Source: Chlorella sorokiniana (lineage: Eukaryota; Chlorophyta; Trebouxiophyceae; Chlorellales; Chlorellaceae). From it: a stretch of 64,000 nucleotides of DNA. The notes under the pieces were generated by a model. It was not told the origin of the DNA, did not search any database, and worked only from the letters and a program-made list of their open reading frames with translations. Position 1 is the stretch's first letter, and each line of letters begins with the position of its first letter. The stretch spans positions 2,666,001 to 2,730,000 of the forward strand of contig CP084611.1 in assembly GCA_025917655.1 (NCBI GenBank), given 5' to 3'. Shown here piece after piece: positions 11,235 to 22,697 of this stretch. The translations under genes and the position numbers were made by a program.

Positions 11235-14018
11235 ATGCTGTCCTTTGCTCGAGCGCTGACGCCATACTGGACTTTTACCACCCGAGTAGCCGCGACAGGC
11301 GTATTTACAAGCTCGCTGCACGGGGTTGCTGGTGCGGCCGACAACGACCTCGGAACTTCGGATCAGCGGGAGAGCCTGCACTTTGACCTTCTGATCGTAG
11401 GAGCAGGTCCTGCTGGTCTCTCTGCAGCCATTCGCTTCAAGCAGGTGAGGAGGCATGTTTTCATTGTGTTGTGCACGCGGCAGTGCAGCTGGTGAGCAGC
11501 CGAATTCGTATAGATACGTTTGGTTGAGAAAGGTTTTTCTGCTGTGCAGCTTTGTCAGGAGAATGGGAAGGATATGAGCGTGTGCGTAATCGAGAAGGGC
11601 GCAGAAATAGGCAAGTGTTTGGCAGCATGATATGCCTGCTTATTCTTCAGTGAGGCGGAATCCCCGCCATGCAGGCGCACATATCCTGTCTGGCAACGTT
11701 TTGCAGCCCAACGCCTTGAATGAACTGCTACCTCATTGGCGCGAGGACGCGGATTGCCCCATCAGGCAGCCTGCTACCGCCTCGCGCTTTTACTACCTGA
11801 CGCGTGGCGCGGCAATGCGTTTGCCCAACCCGCCACAGATGGCACATAAGGGCAACTATGTTGTAAGCCTCAGGCAAGCCCTGCCACAGTCATCTCTTCT
11901 AATCATTTGTGCTTGCTGATTGCGTTGCTACGGCCATGCGGCCTCGCCCTGCAGTGAAGTTGTACGGTGGCTGGGCAAGCGTGCAGAGGATCTGGGAGTG
12001 GAGCTGTTCCCTGGTTTTGCGGGTGCAAGGGTGGTGTATGGACCTGCTGGAGACGTGCGCGGAGTGCAGGTATGTCACGAGCGCAGTGCGGCTGCCCTGC
12101 ATTCGTGTACATATGTTGCTAAGGCCACAATCCCATGATCATTCAGACCAATGATTTTGGGGTGGCGAAGGACGGAACTCGCAAAGACAGTTTTGCACTG
12201 GGCATGGCCCTGACGGCACGGGCCACATTGCTTGCGGAGGGCTGCCGTGGCTCGCTGTCACAGCACGTCATGAAGCATTTTAAGTTGCGGGAAAAGGGTG
12301 GAGCCCAGCCGCAAACGTATGCTTTGGGGTTGAAGGAAGTGTGGGAGGTGAGGCATCCTTGATGATCTGCTGGTCACCTGGCTTGCCTGCTTCCTGCGTC
12401 AAATGAAGTTGTGCCCTTGCAAGCCTGCAGGTTGAATCTGCCAAGCACCGACCAGGCATGGTGCTGCACACTGTGGGACACCCACTCCCTGGAACGTGTA
12501 CGGCGGCGGATGGGTGTATCATATGCCAGACAACCTCGTCTCCTTGGGGTGTGGGTCTGCTGTATTCCCAGATGATCTTTGCAGCACGTGCATAAGCAGT
12601 GCCAGGTCACATGCAGGCTGGTGGTGGCGCTGGACTATTCTGACCCTTACCTCAACCCGTTTCTTGAGTTTCAGAACTGGAAGCGCCATCCCATGATATC
12701 CAAGCTGTTACATGGAGGCACATGCCTGCAGGTGACGCGGCCACTTGGCTCGTGCCTGGCATTTCATACTGCTGTGATGGAGAGATACGTTTGCATACAA
12801 CTGTGAGTGGACACTTGCAGTACGGTGCCCGGGCATTGAATGAGGGCGGTTGGCAGTCAATCCCTGCTCTTTGCTTTCCTGGCGGCGCATTAGTAGGCGA
12901 TTCAGCCGGGTTTCTCAACGTGCCCAAGATCAAGGTAAGCAAACCAGGGCACACTCGCGTCCAACGTGTTGCTTTCTGACTGGCCAGCTCGCTGTGCAGG
13001 GCACTCACACAGCAATGAAGTCTGGAATATTGGCAGGAGAGGCTGCCTTCCACGCCGCCACGACGCAGGCAGTCAGCAGGCCTCTGGACCTCTCAGCTTA
13101 CGACACAAACTTACGCCGGTCCTGGGTGGGTCAGTTGTAAAGTACAACAACAAGGGATATTGTTGTGCGCCTGTGCCTTTAGAGTTCGTCCCAGTGCCCC
13201 AGGTGGAGACGGAATTGTACCGCGAACGCAACATTCGCCCCAGCTTTGGGCTTGGTGGGGGTCTCTATGGGGGCCTGGCATACAGCGCATTAGAGGCCTA
13301 CCTATTGAGGGGCAGAGCGCCGTGGACGTTGCGTCATAGGTGTGTGTTGTGAAAGGTTTGTTTGTGGCGCCAGCATTGTCCCAAGTGTTGATCGCTGTGC
13401 AAATCAGTCATCGGGCTGCTGCACATCCACCTGCCTGCTGCAGGTATTCTGACCATGAGAAGCTAAGACCAGCTGCCAACTGTGCCCCTCGCGACTACCC
13501 CAAGCCAGATGCCCAAATTACTTTTGACTTGAACACCTCCCTCTTCCGGTTTGTTGACAGGCTTGTTCAAGCCTACTGATTGTTATGCACGCCTTGTTGC
13601 AAACAGCACGCCAGCCTTATTTGAGCATGAAGGGTTTGTTGTGCTGCTTGTGCAGAAGCCAGACCAATCATGAGCATGACCAGCCGTCGCATTTGAGGCT
13701 ACGCAACAAAAAGCTGCCAGAGGTGGTCAACCTGCCTATCTACAATGGTCCGGAGCAGCGCTATTGTCCTGCAGGCAAGTAGCATCAGTCTTGTGGAGCC
13801 TTCAAGCCGTTTCTGTAGAGTATTGCGCACAGACGAATGCTCAAGATGTTGATGCAGGCGTTTATGAGTGGCCCATTGGCGCAGATGGCAACCCTCATCT
13901 GCAGATCAATGCCCAAAACTGCCTACATTGCAAGGCCTGCGACATCAAGGACCCGCTGCAGAACATTCAATGGACTGTGCCAGAGGGTGGAGGTGGCCCA
14001 CAGTACACAGTTATGTGA
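11235..14018 (+). CDS. ETFDH: Electron transfer flavoprotein-ubiquinone oxidoreductase, mitochondrial
   Basis: Inner-membrane FAD/4Fe-4S enzyme passing electrons from ETF (branched-chain amino acid and fatty acid catabolism) to ubiquinone. The N-terminus [20 protein letters not shown] looks like a mitochondrial presequence. Then come [20 protein letters not shown] (GxGxxG dinucleotide fold), [34 protein letters not shown], and [19 protein letters not shown]. The block [20 protein letters not shown] with [17 protein letters not shown] follows. The C-terminal ferredoxin-like part includes RYCPAGVYE (split by an intron) and [13 protein letters not shown], giving the four cluster cysteines. It ends [13 protein letters not shown]-stop at 14018. 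More than ten exons. It converges on RPS24. Confidence 0.95.
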
Positions 14019-14182
14019 TATTAGTGACAGGATGCACCTCGGCAGCTGATGTTCCACCATGCTCCTTGCTGGAGATATGAGTTTGCTGGAACGGTGTTGT
14101 AAGTATCTACCAAACTTGTTGTGAGTGGGGGCCAAAAGCCATGTTGCTGGCGCTGTGGTTACATGAAGGGGAGATGCAGGAT

Positions 14183-15260
14183 TTACTTCGACTTCTTCAC
14201 ACCGCGCAGCGACTTGGTACGGTTCTTCCTCTCCTTGATCTGCTTGCGGGACTTCTGCACAGCCTCTGCCAGACCATTCTGCAGTCATGGGGAGAGAGAT
14301 GCAGCCTGAGTTTGAGGTGCGGCACTTGGCTGCATGTTGGGTTTGGAAAACCAGCGATTGCAGACTGACAGGGGTGTGTAATTGGGGGTTGCAACCTGGC
14401 AGGCTTTCCAAGCAAGGTGCTGGCCTTCATGCTGCAACTGTGCTACAAACATAGCTCATAAACAGCTGCCTGCAAAGATTGTTGCTGTACTAGCCGATCT
14501 CTGCACAACGGCGGTCGTGCTTAATAACCTGGTTGCTGATCTGATTGCTGCAGTGAACTCGCATATGCTGAAGAAGCTGCAAGAGGGCGCACGCTGCTTT
14601 CTGCGCTCTGGTCAGGCCCGATTCCAGATGACTGAAGCTCCCTGAAACATGCGCGCAAAGCTGGCTGGCACCCACCCGCACAAGCCTGTACTTGGGCTCG
14701 AACTTCTTGGCGACCTCCACATTGTCGTAGATCAGGCCAAAGCCAGAGCTCTTACCGCCGCCAAACTGGGTTCGCATGCCAAAGACAAAGACGCAGTTCA
14801 GGTCCTTCACATCGTACATCTTTGCCAATTTCTCGCGCAGCTCAGTCTGCAACAAAACGCAGTATTGCACGATGGAACAAGTGGTGTTAAAGCCTGCCGT
14901 CACGCTACCCATTCGGCCCTCTCGGTCAACATAACGACAACAAAAGCACAGCCCCTTTGATAAATACGGGAATGCATGAGACACAACAAAGGCAGACACA
15001 CAAGCTGCACACCGCCTCAGCAGCCGCCAAGGTGAAGAAGGGTGCACGCAAGCATCGGCCCGCGAAACGCGTACCTTAGAGACATTTGCACGGCCGGGAT
15101 GCAGCACGTCCAGCACCTGCAGCAGAGAGCACGAGCCGCACAATCAGGAGCGGGCCATGCAGGCTGGAGCGCGCAACATGATGTCTGCAGTGTCGCTTAC
15201 GAACTGCTTGCGCCCCAAAAGGCGGTTGCTCATGAACTTCCGCGTCCTGATAGTGGCCAT
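14183..15260 (-). CDS. RPS24: 40S ribosomal protein S24 (eS24)
   Basis: Small-subunit ribosomal protein. The start ATG at 15260 opens [20 protein letters not shown]. The next exon supplies [14 protein letters not shown], then [20 protein letters not shown] and [20 protein letters not shown] with FEPKYRLVR. The last exon reads [31 protein letters not shown] and stops at 14183. All blocks match the family in order, over about 130 residues. Four exons are seen, with a long last intron (about 14280-14690). Confidence 0.96.
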
Positions 15261-15716
15261 GGCTCCGCTATTTGCTGCCACGACCCGCTGCGACGCTCCC
15301 CTGCTGACAAGGGGCTACGGACTCGCAGTTGAAAAGGCCCACCGGGGCGTTCACCTCCATCATGTCCTCTCAGGGGGACGCCTTCAGACCCTGGACACCA
15401 CAAGCACAATGTCACAACCCGGCATTCCCACGCGTAATGTTAAGTTTATTAGTTCAACTGGTTAATGATTGAATCGACAGTGCTGAAGTCTCGCCTGGCC
15501 GGAGGCCGCTGAAACTCAATATCTTTCCGTCTTCTTGAGAGTTGCAAGTAACTCCGCTTGATAGCCTGGTTTGTACGATGACAGACAAAGAAACAGGCAA
15601 GGGCAACAAGAAGACTTATATGAACAAAGCAGTTGCAAGGCTGGACCGGGCAGCGGATGGTGTCTTCTGCCCTTGCGGCAATTGAGAAGGGTTGCCAACA
15701 CTCCGTGCAGGCAGCA
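15261..15716. other. Intergenic region between RPS24 and the LSm10-like gene
   Basis: Holds the RPS24 promoter/5' UTR and the LSm10-like 3' UTR. I see no convincing gene. Confidence 0.4.
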
Positions 15717-16103
15717 TCATGTTTCATGCTTGTCAAATTCCAATTGTGCACCCTTGCTCGGGCGGCCCCGCTGCACAGCCTGTGCCTGCTGATGCGAGTG
15801 CTGTCGCAAGGACTCCGCCACATGCTTGCGATGCTGCTGAATGGCTGTTGCTGGATCCAGGTTGCCCGGCAGGTGTACGAATCGCACGTGCTGCCCCCTG
15901 ATGCATACATATTCTGCCTGGCGCTGCTCTCCAATCAAGGGTTGATACTGGGCCTTGCTGAGCTGCAAGTTGAGCTGCTCGTCTGCAGCGAGCAGTATGC
16001 CCCGCACGATGGTGTCCTGCCGCAGCTCCACCACCACTTGCTGGCCTTGCAATGCTTGCACAAAGCAGGCCAGGCTCTGCCGCCGGTTGCGTCGTCGCGC
16101 CAT
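15717..16103 (-). CDS. LSm10-like Sm protein (U7 snRNP subunit candidate)
   Basis: Single-exon gene of 128 residues, ATG at 16103. A basic start (MARRRNRRQSL) is followed by an Sm fold. Sm1 is VVVELRQDTIVRGILLAADE with QLNLQLSKAQ; Sm2 is VCIRGQHVRFVHLPGNLD. The stretch RFVHLP plus an acidic residue and ATAIQQH closely follows animal LSm10 (YVHIPDDVNITSTIEQQ) rather than SmD1, whose tail is RG-rich and absent here. The C-terminal tail is Gln/His rich. In animals LSm10 pairs with LSm11 to replace SmD1/D2 in the U7 ring that processes replication-dependent histone mRNAs. Assignment within the Sm/LSm family rests on those few residues. No introns, unlike its neighbours. Confidence 0.8.
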   Translation of the reverse strand: MARRRNRRQSLACFVQALQGQQVVVELRQDTIVRGILLAADEQLNLQLSKAQYQPLIGEQRQAEYVCIRGQHVRFVHLPGNLDPATAIQQHRKHVAESLRQHSHQQAQAVQRGRPSKGAQLEFDKHET

Positions 16104-16183
16104 AGAGGCATACAGGGCTGGGGACGGCCTGTCAGCAGTGCGCTTGCTTTGTGGTTGCCTATTGCCTCGCCTCCGGCTGCACG

Positions 16184-16739
16184 TCAGCGCAGCATGGCAT
16201 TTCTCACGTCAATGCTGAACATGAGCCAGACAAGCACAACGTTGACAACTGGCACCATGCCAGCACCGAATGCGTCGCGTGCACGTTTAGGGCGCTGTCG
16301 TATGCGCGAGGTGTCGGGTGGCAAGGCTCGGCAGACAGCGCGCAACTGACAGGCGCGCTCCTGCTTGCAAGATAGCTTGACTGCTGCTTCAGGATGGGCT
16401 ACTGCTTCCCTACAGCATAATGAAGGCAGTGACAGCATGATTGTGAACTGCCTCTGCAGTGGTGCAACAAAGGACAGTTTAAGGAGCCGTGGGAGCAGCT
16501 CGCTGTGGAGCTCCACCAAAGGACCCAGCCTTGACTCCCCGCTTCTGCTCCGACACTTCGCACCTATAGTGTGGAAGCTTGTCTTTGATGGCAGTGTGCG
16601 GAAGGAACCCAAGGTGGTGAAAGATGTGCCAGCCTTGAGCGCACCGATCGGTGACAGTGATCAAAAAGTCCCTGAGCGACTGGTTAGTGTCAGACAGCGG
16701 CGCCCGAGGCTCTTTGACATCCATTTTAGCATTGGCCAT
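16184..16739 (-). CDS. Small gene of unknown function, two-exon model
   Basis: I do not recognise this family. ATG at 16739 gives MANAKMDVKEPRAPLSDTNQ then SLRDFLITVTDRCAQGWHIF, HHLGFLPHTAIKDKLPHY. A GT donor follows (reverse-strand sequence near 16563). Joining to the acceptor before SELLPRLLKLSFVAPLQ keeps the frame, and reading then stays open to the stop at 16184. The central part looks helical and amphipathic, which would suit a small helical-bundle subunit of a larger complex, but that is a guess. The tail (MVPVVNVVLVWLMFSIDVRN) is hydrophobic and might instead be intron. It sits upstream of the LSm10-like gene on the same strand and is divergent from the DUS gene. Confidence 0.45.
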
Positions 16740-16996
16740 TTGCAGAGGGGAATCGTGTGCAGCCAGTAGCAGGGCTACCAGGGTAATTGATCGACGTCAG
16801 GGGAGGCTGAGGGAGCCTGTGAGCTGTCGAGCAACGGCAGTGCCCACGTCAGAAGGTGCCCGATGTGCGGGAGCCGAGGAACATGGAGTCGGCCCTCATT
16901 AAGTTATATGCTTGCTGTTCACAAAAGGTGCCAGAAGCACTGGAAGGCTGCATTGAACTTCCTTTGACGCCCATGCAGTGAGGCGCCCACTTATCT

Positions 16997-19107
16997 ATGC
17001 AGCGTTGTCTGGTGCAAGGTAGCCTGAGAACATTGCCGGCTGCCTGGCACCGCGTTCCTGGCTGCCACAAAGCCGAAGCGGCTGGCCGCCGGCTGCAGCA
17101 GCCGCTGTGCCCGTTGAAGCAGCACAGGGGCAGAAGGTCACGACCAGCGATGCCGATGTCGGCTGCGCCAGTTGCGCACACCATGCCCCAGCTGCTGAGC
17201 GTGGCTCCCATGTGAGTTGATGGCATTCTGTCGTAGCGGGTAGCTGCCCTCTCCTGCTTGAACCCGGCACACCTCTTCCTGTCTTGCACACAGGATGGAT
17301 TGGACGGATGTGTATTACAGGTGAGCATGCTATTACACCTTGTCCACAAACACAATTTTGAGAGCTAGATCGCATTTTGTAGGCAACTTGCCCGCTTGAT
17401 TTCGCGCCACACCTGGCTGTACACGGAGATGGTGGTGGACCAGACCATCATCCACTCCCCTTTCACGGACAAGTTTCTGTGGTTTCCGCCAGAGCAGCAC
17501 CCCATTGTTTGCCAGCTGGGCGGCAGCGATCCTGTGCTGCTGGCACGTGCAGCACAAATTGTGGAACGGTATGGTTATGACGAGATTAACCTTAACTGTG
17601 GTGAGCCGATCCTTGGTGGGTGGAGTAATTGCATCTCTAGCGCACTTCTTGACTTAAGTTGTGCCGACCTCACTCAGGATGCCCAAGCGATCGTGTGGCC
17701 GGGCGGGCTGCTTTGGTGCCGCATTGATGCTGCGCCCAGAGCTTGTGGCATCATGCTGCAAGGCCATGGGGAGGCTGTGCACACGCCCATCACAATCAAA
17801 TGCAGACTGGGTGAGCAGCGCACAGGGATCCGTCGCCGTTAAGAGGGGACGGAGCAAGCTGTGCGCTTGCTTGAAGTCAGTGCTAGGTCTGCAAGCGTTT
17901 GTGACTTTGCCTTTTCATCCCATACGTGCGATGCAGGTGTGGATAGCTTTGACTCCTACCCGGAGCTGGTCAACTTTGTGCAAGTGGTGTCAGAGGGGTC
18001 GGGTGTCTCCCATTTCATCGTGCATGCCCGCAAGTGCCTGCTCAAGGGCTTGAATCCGCACCAGAACCGCACCATTCCCCCTCTCCGCTACGAGTGGGTT
18101 TGGGCACTGAAGCGCGACTTCCCCCACCTGGACTTCTCGCTCAATGGCGGCGTGCTGAGGTTGGAGGAAGTGGTGGCAGCCCTCACCATTGTCAACTCGG
18201 GCACCATCAAATGCGACAGCCATGATACAGCAGGCACATGCAACGATAACCGCAGCACAACGCAACACCGTGAAGGCCTGCAAGGAGTGATGGTGGGCCG
18301 GGCAGCCTACAACATGCCCTGGGATGTTTTAGGTGCGAGCGCCCAGAGGTGCTGCATTGCACACCAGGCGGTTTGGTGTAAAGACACCCAGTGCCAAGTT
18401 GTGGTCTATTACGTTGTCTCATGCAGGAAATGCAGACTGCCCAGTGCCAAGTTGTGGTCTATTACGTTGTCTCATGCAGGAAATGCAGACTGCGCAGTTT
18501 TGGAGCTGCAAACGCAGCCACAAGCCGTCGCCAAGTTCTCAGGGATTACGCTGCCTGGGCTGATGGCATGATTGGGCGCTGGCGAGTGGATGAGGATGGA
18601 CATAAGTCCCCGAATGTGAGTTGAGGAGTGGTTGAACAGTCTTTTCGTTCGTGGAACAGGCACCTGTGATAAATTCTCCAGTTTGTCATTATCCATTGCT
18701 GCCAGTGCAGGTGCGCGCTCTAGTAAAACCCCTGCTTGGCATGTTCCACGCGGAGCCACGGGGGAAAAATGGCGTGCAGCGGTGAGCGCCCCTCACTCAT
18801 TTCTCATGTGTTGCATGCTAGCGCTGTACTGCTGATGCTGCAGCGTCTCTGGAGACCTTTCTACTACCCCCCCATTACATAGTCTTCTCAACCATAATGT
18901 GCATTACAGGTGGATGAAGCACTGAAGACTGCCTCAAGCGTGAGTGAGGTGTTGGAGCTTACGCTGCCAGTGTTGAAGCCTGAGACCTTGGAGGCGCCCC
19001 CACGGCCACTTGCGGACGTCCCTCAAGGGCTTGCAAACTTTGCTGCAGAACTGCCCCCACCACCCGAAGGACTTGGCAGTGCTCATCTGGTTGCTGCATC
19101 TCCGTGA
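16997..19107 (+). CDS. tRNA-dihydrouridine synthase, DusA-like
   Basis: FMN/NADPH enzyme reducing uridine to dihydrouridine in the tRNA D-loop. The first exon (MQRCLVQGSLRTLPAAWHRV...) is Arg-rich like an organellar presequence and ends PQLLSVAPM. The next exon begins MDWTDVYYR, giving the DusA motif APMMDWTD. Then LYTEMVVDQTIIHS, QLGGSDPVLLARAAQIVERY and YDEINLNCG follow. HFIVHARKCLLKGLNPHQNR (FMN/tRNA region), FSLNGGV, GVMVGRAAYNMPWDVLG and a C-terminal helical part (RALVKPLLGMFHAEPRG) complete it. The catalytic Cys normally follows NLNCGCPS; here NLNCG ends an exon and the following exon is not clearly visible, so that residue is not confirmed. An upstream start is possible. The last exon was copied to 6978-7632. 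Confidence 0.9.
18387..18492 (+). repeat. 53-bp perfect tandem duplication carrying a splice acceptor (DUS gene)
   Basis: Units 18387-18439 and 18440-18492 start cccagtgccaagttgtggtc and end gaaatgcagactg. Each holds tctcatgcag followed by gaaatgcagactg, so the intron's acceptor and first exon bases are doubled. The downstream acceptor leaves the frame DVLG-NADCA intact; 53 is not a multiple of three, so the upstream one would shift it. Confidence 0.93.
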
Positions 19108-19535
19108 AATACCTCCTTCTAGAGATGCTCAAAAAGACAGCCTGCAGATCGTACGAGCTCAGCTGGCCGCGTGCGTGCTTGATCTTGCAGTAGGTGCAAG
19201 CGCCGGCAACCGTTGGAGAGCCACAGGACTGCGATATGCCGGCTGCGCGGCACCTGCAGGGGAGGCTGTATCACATCGTTCATGTTTCACTAGGCATTGC
19301 ACGATGCAGTTTCTTTTGCACTGCCCCATCTGCATGCTGAAGGATGAGCCCAAGATGCAATGGCGGCTTAAGTGCCCTTTTCATAGTGTCACCGGGCGCA
19401 ACCGCTTGCCACTGGGCCTTGGCCAGGCTCCATTTTCAACCGTGAGGAGTTTCGGGCTCCAGATGGGGAAATGGTGCATGACGGAGGGGTCAGGTCATGG
19501 CATGGCACGCACAGACCCTTTTCTGGGTCACCATT
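18892..19535 (+). repeat. Source copy of the DUS 3'-end duplication
   Basis: Intron end, last exon and about 430 bases after the stop of the DUS gene, repeated at 6978-7632. The far end of both copies holds a short aggggtcaggycatgg... cagaccc...gggtcacca block with a 4-5 bp potential hairpin (gaccc/gggtc). Confidence 0.85.
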
Positions 19536-20573
19536 TATTGTTTGTCGCCTTTTAATTATTGTTTATTGGCAATTGCTATTATTTTACAGCAACGCCATGG
19601 CATACAATATGTTAAAGTACTCAATTGCTGAATAGGGGCTTATCGGCAGCAATACTGGAACACAGACCCTCTGGTTTCAAAGTCGCTCCAAAATGTTGTA
19701 GCCAACACTGTGGCACCGACAGGCAACAGCTGTGGCTGGAGCAAGGGCTGTGAACATGCATCAGCTGCCAGGTCAAGCAAGCTGCTGTGCACGGCTGCTG
19801 CTGATCTGCTGCCAAGGGAGCTGCCAGGGCTGTTCGTGCAGAAGGGTTTGCCAGATGCTTCAACCATGCATTCTGCTTGCCGCGGCAGTGCCCTCACCAA
19901 AGCCCACATCGCTGTGCTTGCGCCGGGCGGCTGCCCGGCTGTGGCAAGCTGGCGCTGGTCAGCGGAGCTGTCGCGCACTGGCTTGCAGTCATCGGCTTCT
20001 AGATCAAGCAGAGAGGCATTTACAGCCGCCATTCTGCGGCCCAGTGCTCTCCTACTTAGGGGATCAAATTCAAAATATAGGCGCAGTGCGCCGTCGGAAA
20101 TCATGCGCAGTTCGCCCACAGCATTGGCTCGAGCGAAGGGTGCCCCACCTGTGGACAATCCGTTGATGGCAAAATGGCTGCTTGTGGGACAGGAAGGAAA
20201 GGCTCGATTTTACTGCGGAATTGCTGCAGTCGAATTATGCTGAGTGCAGCAATTGCTCATTAGGCAGCTGCAACCACTGACAGTACACTGTCATTATGAA
20301 CTGTATTGCGACACCAAAAGCTATAGGAGCCATACTGCCCCTGCTGCTGCTGAATTGATTCCAAGCGCAGTCCTCACGAACGGCAGTTTTGGAAAGAGCT
20401 AACTGGGAGCTGAGTGGGTCCAAGTGCAACACTCCCGGGAGGCCTTTCACGCCCTAACACGCCACTGACGCATTACCTTCTGAGGCGTGCACCAGCGCCC
20501 GTGGGGCGGCAGCAGCCGCCGCCCGACGCCAGCCTCCTTCCCAACCCAACCCCTGGTTGAGAGAATTCACAAG
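19536..20573. other. Region between DUS and cyclin genes, no confident gene
   Basis: About 1 kb. A minus-strand open stretch (described separately) is the only candidate coding segment. The 19540-19600 part is A/T-rich (ttttaattattgtttattgg). Confidence 0.4.
19640..20158 (-). CDS. Possible coding exon of an unknown minus-strand gene
   Basis: Open for about 170 codons after a good acceptor (ttgtccacag) at the right end; there is no ATG there, so it would be an internal or last exon. Visible text includes RMISDGALRLYFEFDPLSRR and two similar pieces, NASLLDLEADDCKP and HSSLLDLAADACSQP, 80 residues apart, which looks like an internal repeat. No family is recognised. It may be noncoding, as GC-rich antisense frames here often stay open by chance. 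Confidence 0.28.
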   Translation of the reverse strand: MSTGGAPFARANAVGELRMISDGALRLYFEFDPLSRRALGRRMAAVNASLLDLEADDCKPVRDSSADQRQLATAGQPPGASTAMWALVRALPRQAECMVEASGKPFCTNSPGSSLGSRSAAAVHSSLLDLAADACSQPLLQPQLLPVGATVLATTFWSDFETRGSVFQYCCR

Positions 20574-22495
20574 ATGATTCGGCTTCAAAAGTTCGAACTG
20601 ATGAGCGCGGAGACTCTGAGGAACTCTCCTAGCCGTGCCGACGGCGTCCCAGAAAATATGGAGACCCGACGGCGCAAGCTGGCAGCGCAACACTTGAAGC
20701 GAATCTGTTCGAAGTTCCACTTGTGAGTGGGACCCATTCCATGATTATCATACACTGTTGTTTCTTCTGTACACTGAGTATGCTGCAACAACTGCACTGA
20801 CTGCGGCAGGTCCATCGGCACATGGGCCATAGCTGTGACATTCTTCAACCGCTTCTACACCCAGAAGAGCATGAAGAAGAACAATACCTTTGTGAGTTTT
20901 CGTATTCTGCGATGCTTGCCTTGCTGCATTTCTTGGGTTGGTGGCGGGAAATCAAAGTGCTCCAGGAACATACTGCTTTGGCAACAGGCCAGCATAGGAA
21001 GCCGCACAAGTGACTGCTTCTTGTACAACTTTGTGTTGCTCTCGATTGCCATTCTCACATTGCTTTCATTTTACTTTCATTACGGACACAATAAATTACG
21101 CGGCACTTGCTCCATAGATCAAAAGTATGTGAAGAGGGGTGCTGCTTTGCTGAGTTTTTTACAACCTTGTGTCCCTTCTTCCCGGCCTTCAAACCCCACA
21201 TCTTTCAAGGCATTGTTCCGTTGCGCTTGTTGACAACTGCTTCTTATGCATGCGTGTACTGATTGGCATTGCATCTATGTCTGGCCCCATTTGCAGGTGG
21301 TGGCGTGTGCTGCGCTCCTTCTAGCTAGCAAGGTGGAAAGCGAGCCAAAACCGCACGACAACCTTGCCAATGAGCTGCTCAAGGAGTGGTATGGCAAGGA
21401 CCACCCGGATTTGCGGGCCATGGGGCGTCAGTCCCACCTGGCCAAGGAGGCTGCGGCTGCGGCGCTGCAGCGTCGTGGCGGCCCGCCCCCAAACCTCCCT
21501 GTGGACCCACTGCAAGCTGTTTACAGTGCAGTGCTGGAGGCAGAGCGCGCGTTGCTGTACACTGTGGGCTTTGACTTCAACGTGGACATTGTGCACACCC
21601 ATGTTGCGCGCCTCCTCACCCGCCCACGCTTCAAAGCCATGGGCCTGGCCACCAACCGCCCAGCTCAGAACCAGCTTGTCGCCATCTCCAATGACATATA
21701 CCAGAAGGATGGCCTGCTGGTGCTGGAGGTGAAAGGGCTGGGCGTTCAAGCAAGCAGCTTGCACTGGAGTTCTGCCAAGCTTGGGTGCAACAGTGATGGC
21801 ATCATTACTTGCCAGCCCACCTGCCTCGCTGGTGCCCCCTGCCCTGGCAGTATCCGCTGGAGAAAATTGCTGTCGCCGCCTACTACATGATGTTCAAGAT
21901 GGCAAAGGCCGACAAGCAGGCTGACATACCCATGCCGCCGCCGGGCGCCAATGGCGTGTCGTGGTATGTGGAGGAGGGCCTCAGCCACGAGGAGTGCATT
22001 TCGCTCAGCAACCGCTTCACGGAGCGGTTGTTAAACAAGGAGGCGGGGGCAAAGCGGAAGAGTGCACCTGCAACCACGCCGGCCACTACTCTGAATGCTG
22101 CCTCCACTGCGATGCTGGGCGCCTGCGAGAGTGTGGCCTACAGCGGCGGCGTGCCCTCCCTGGGCGGCATGGGCTGGTCTGATGTGGGCGAGCACACCTC
22201 GCTTCAGCGGCCGCTGGGCAGCGACCATGCCTCAGCTGGCATGATCAACAGCCAGGGCAACCCTGCCTCTGAGCTGGCCAGTACAGCAGGCCACATGACC
22301 GTGCGCAGCCTTGACTCGCAGCCCGATGCTAGCAAGCGGCCCCGCCTGGCCAAGACTGTTGCTGCGGCCCAAAGCGCTGGCCAGTCTGCAACTCCTGACG
22401 CAACACCAGGGACTCTCTCTGCTGTTGCCACTCCGGCGGCAGTGATCACTGATGAGAAGGAGGAGGGAGAGCTTGAGGAGGGCGAGCTAGCTTAA
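20574..22495 (+). CDS. Cyclin T/K-like (P-TEFb class) cyclin
   Basis: Partner of a transcriptional CDK (CDK9/12 class) that phosphorylates the Pol II tail. ATG at 20574 gives MIRLQKFELMSAETLRNSPS then RADG, the conserved NSPSR-DG entry of cyclin T/K. The next exons give SIGTWAIAVTFFNRFYTQKS and VVACAALLLASKVESEPKP, the cyclin box. Then ANELLKEWYGKDHPDL, LEAERALLYTVGFDFNVDIV and, after an intron, YPLEKIAVAAYYMMFKMAKA follow (second cyclin fold). The tail is Ala/Ser/Thr-rich and ends with an acidic EEGELEEGELA-stop at 22495. An in-frame ATG at 20487 would add 29 residues. The sequence alone does not separate T from K. Confidence 0.9.
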
Positions 22496-22697
22496 GAGTT
22501 TGTCAAGCGTGCAAGTTTTGTTTGAGGTCTTTGACCCGTCACAATTTTGTCCTGTGCTTCACTTGTCCTGCTGCAATTTTTATTAATTGCTACTCCTGCC
22601 AGACCTTCTTGTACTTACGATAGCAGCATGGAACCACAGAGCAAACGTGGCAAGAGGGGCATTTACAACACAGGGAGGCAGCACCAGTTGCAGTATG

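Noticed and set aside
19159-19555. CPICML...CPFH text after the DUS stop taken as a RING-like finger
   Set aside because: It lies in the 3' flank shared with the duplicate copy, where the frame is not kept between copies.
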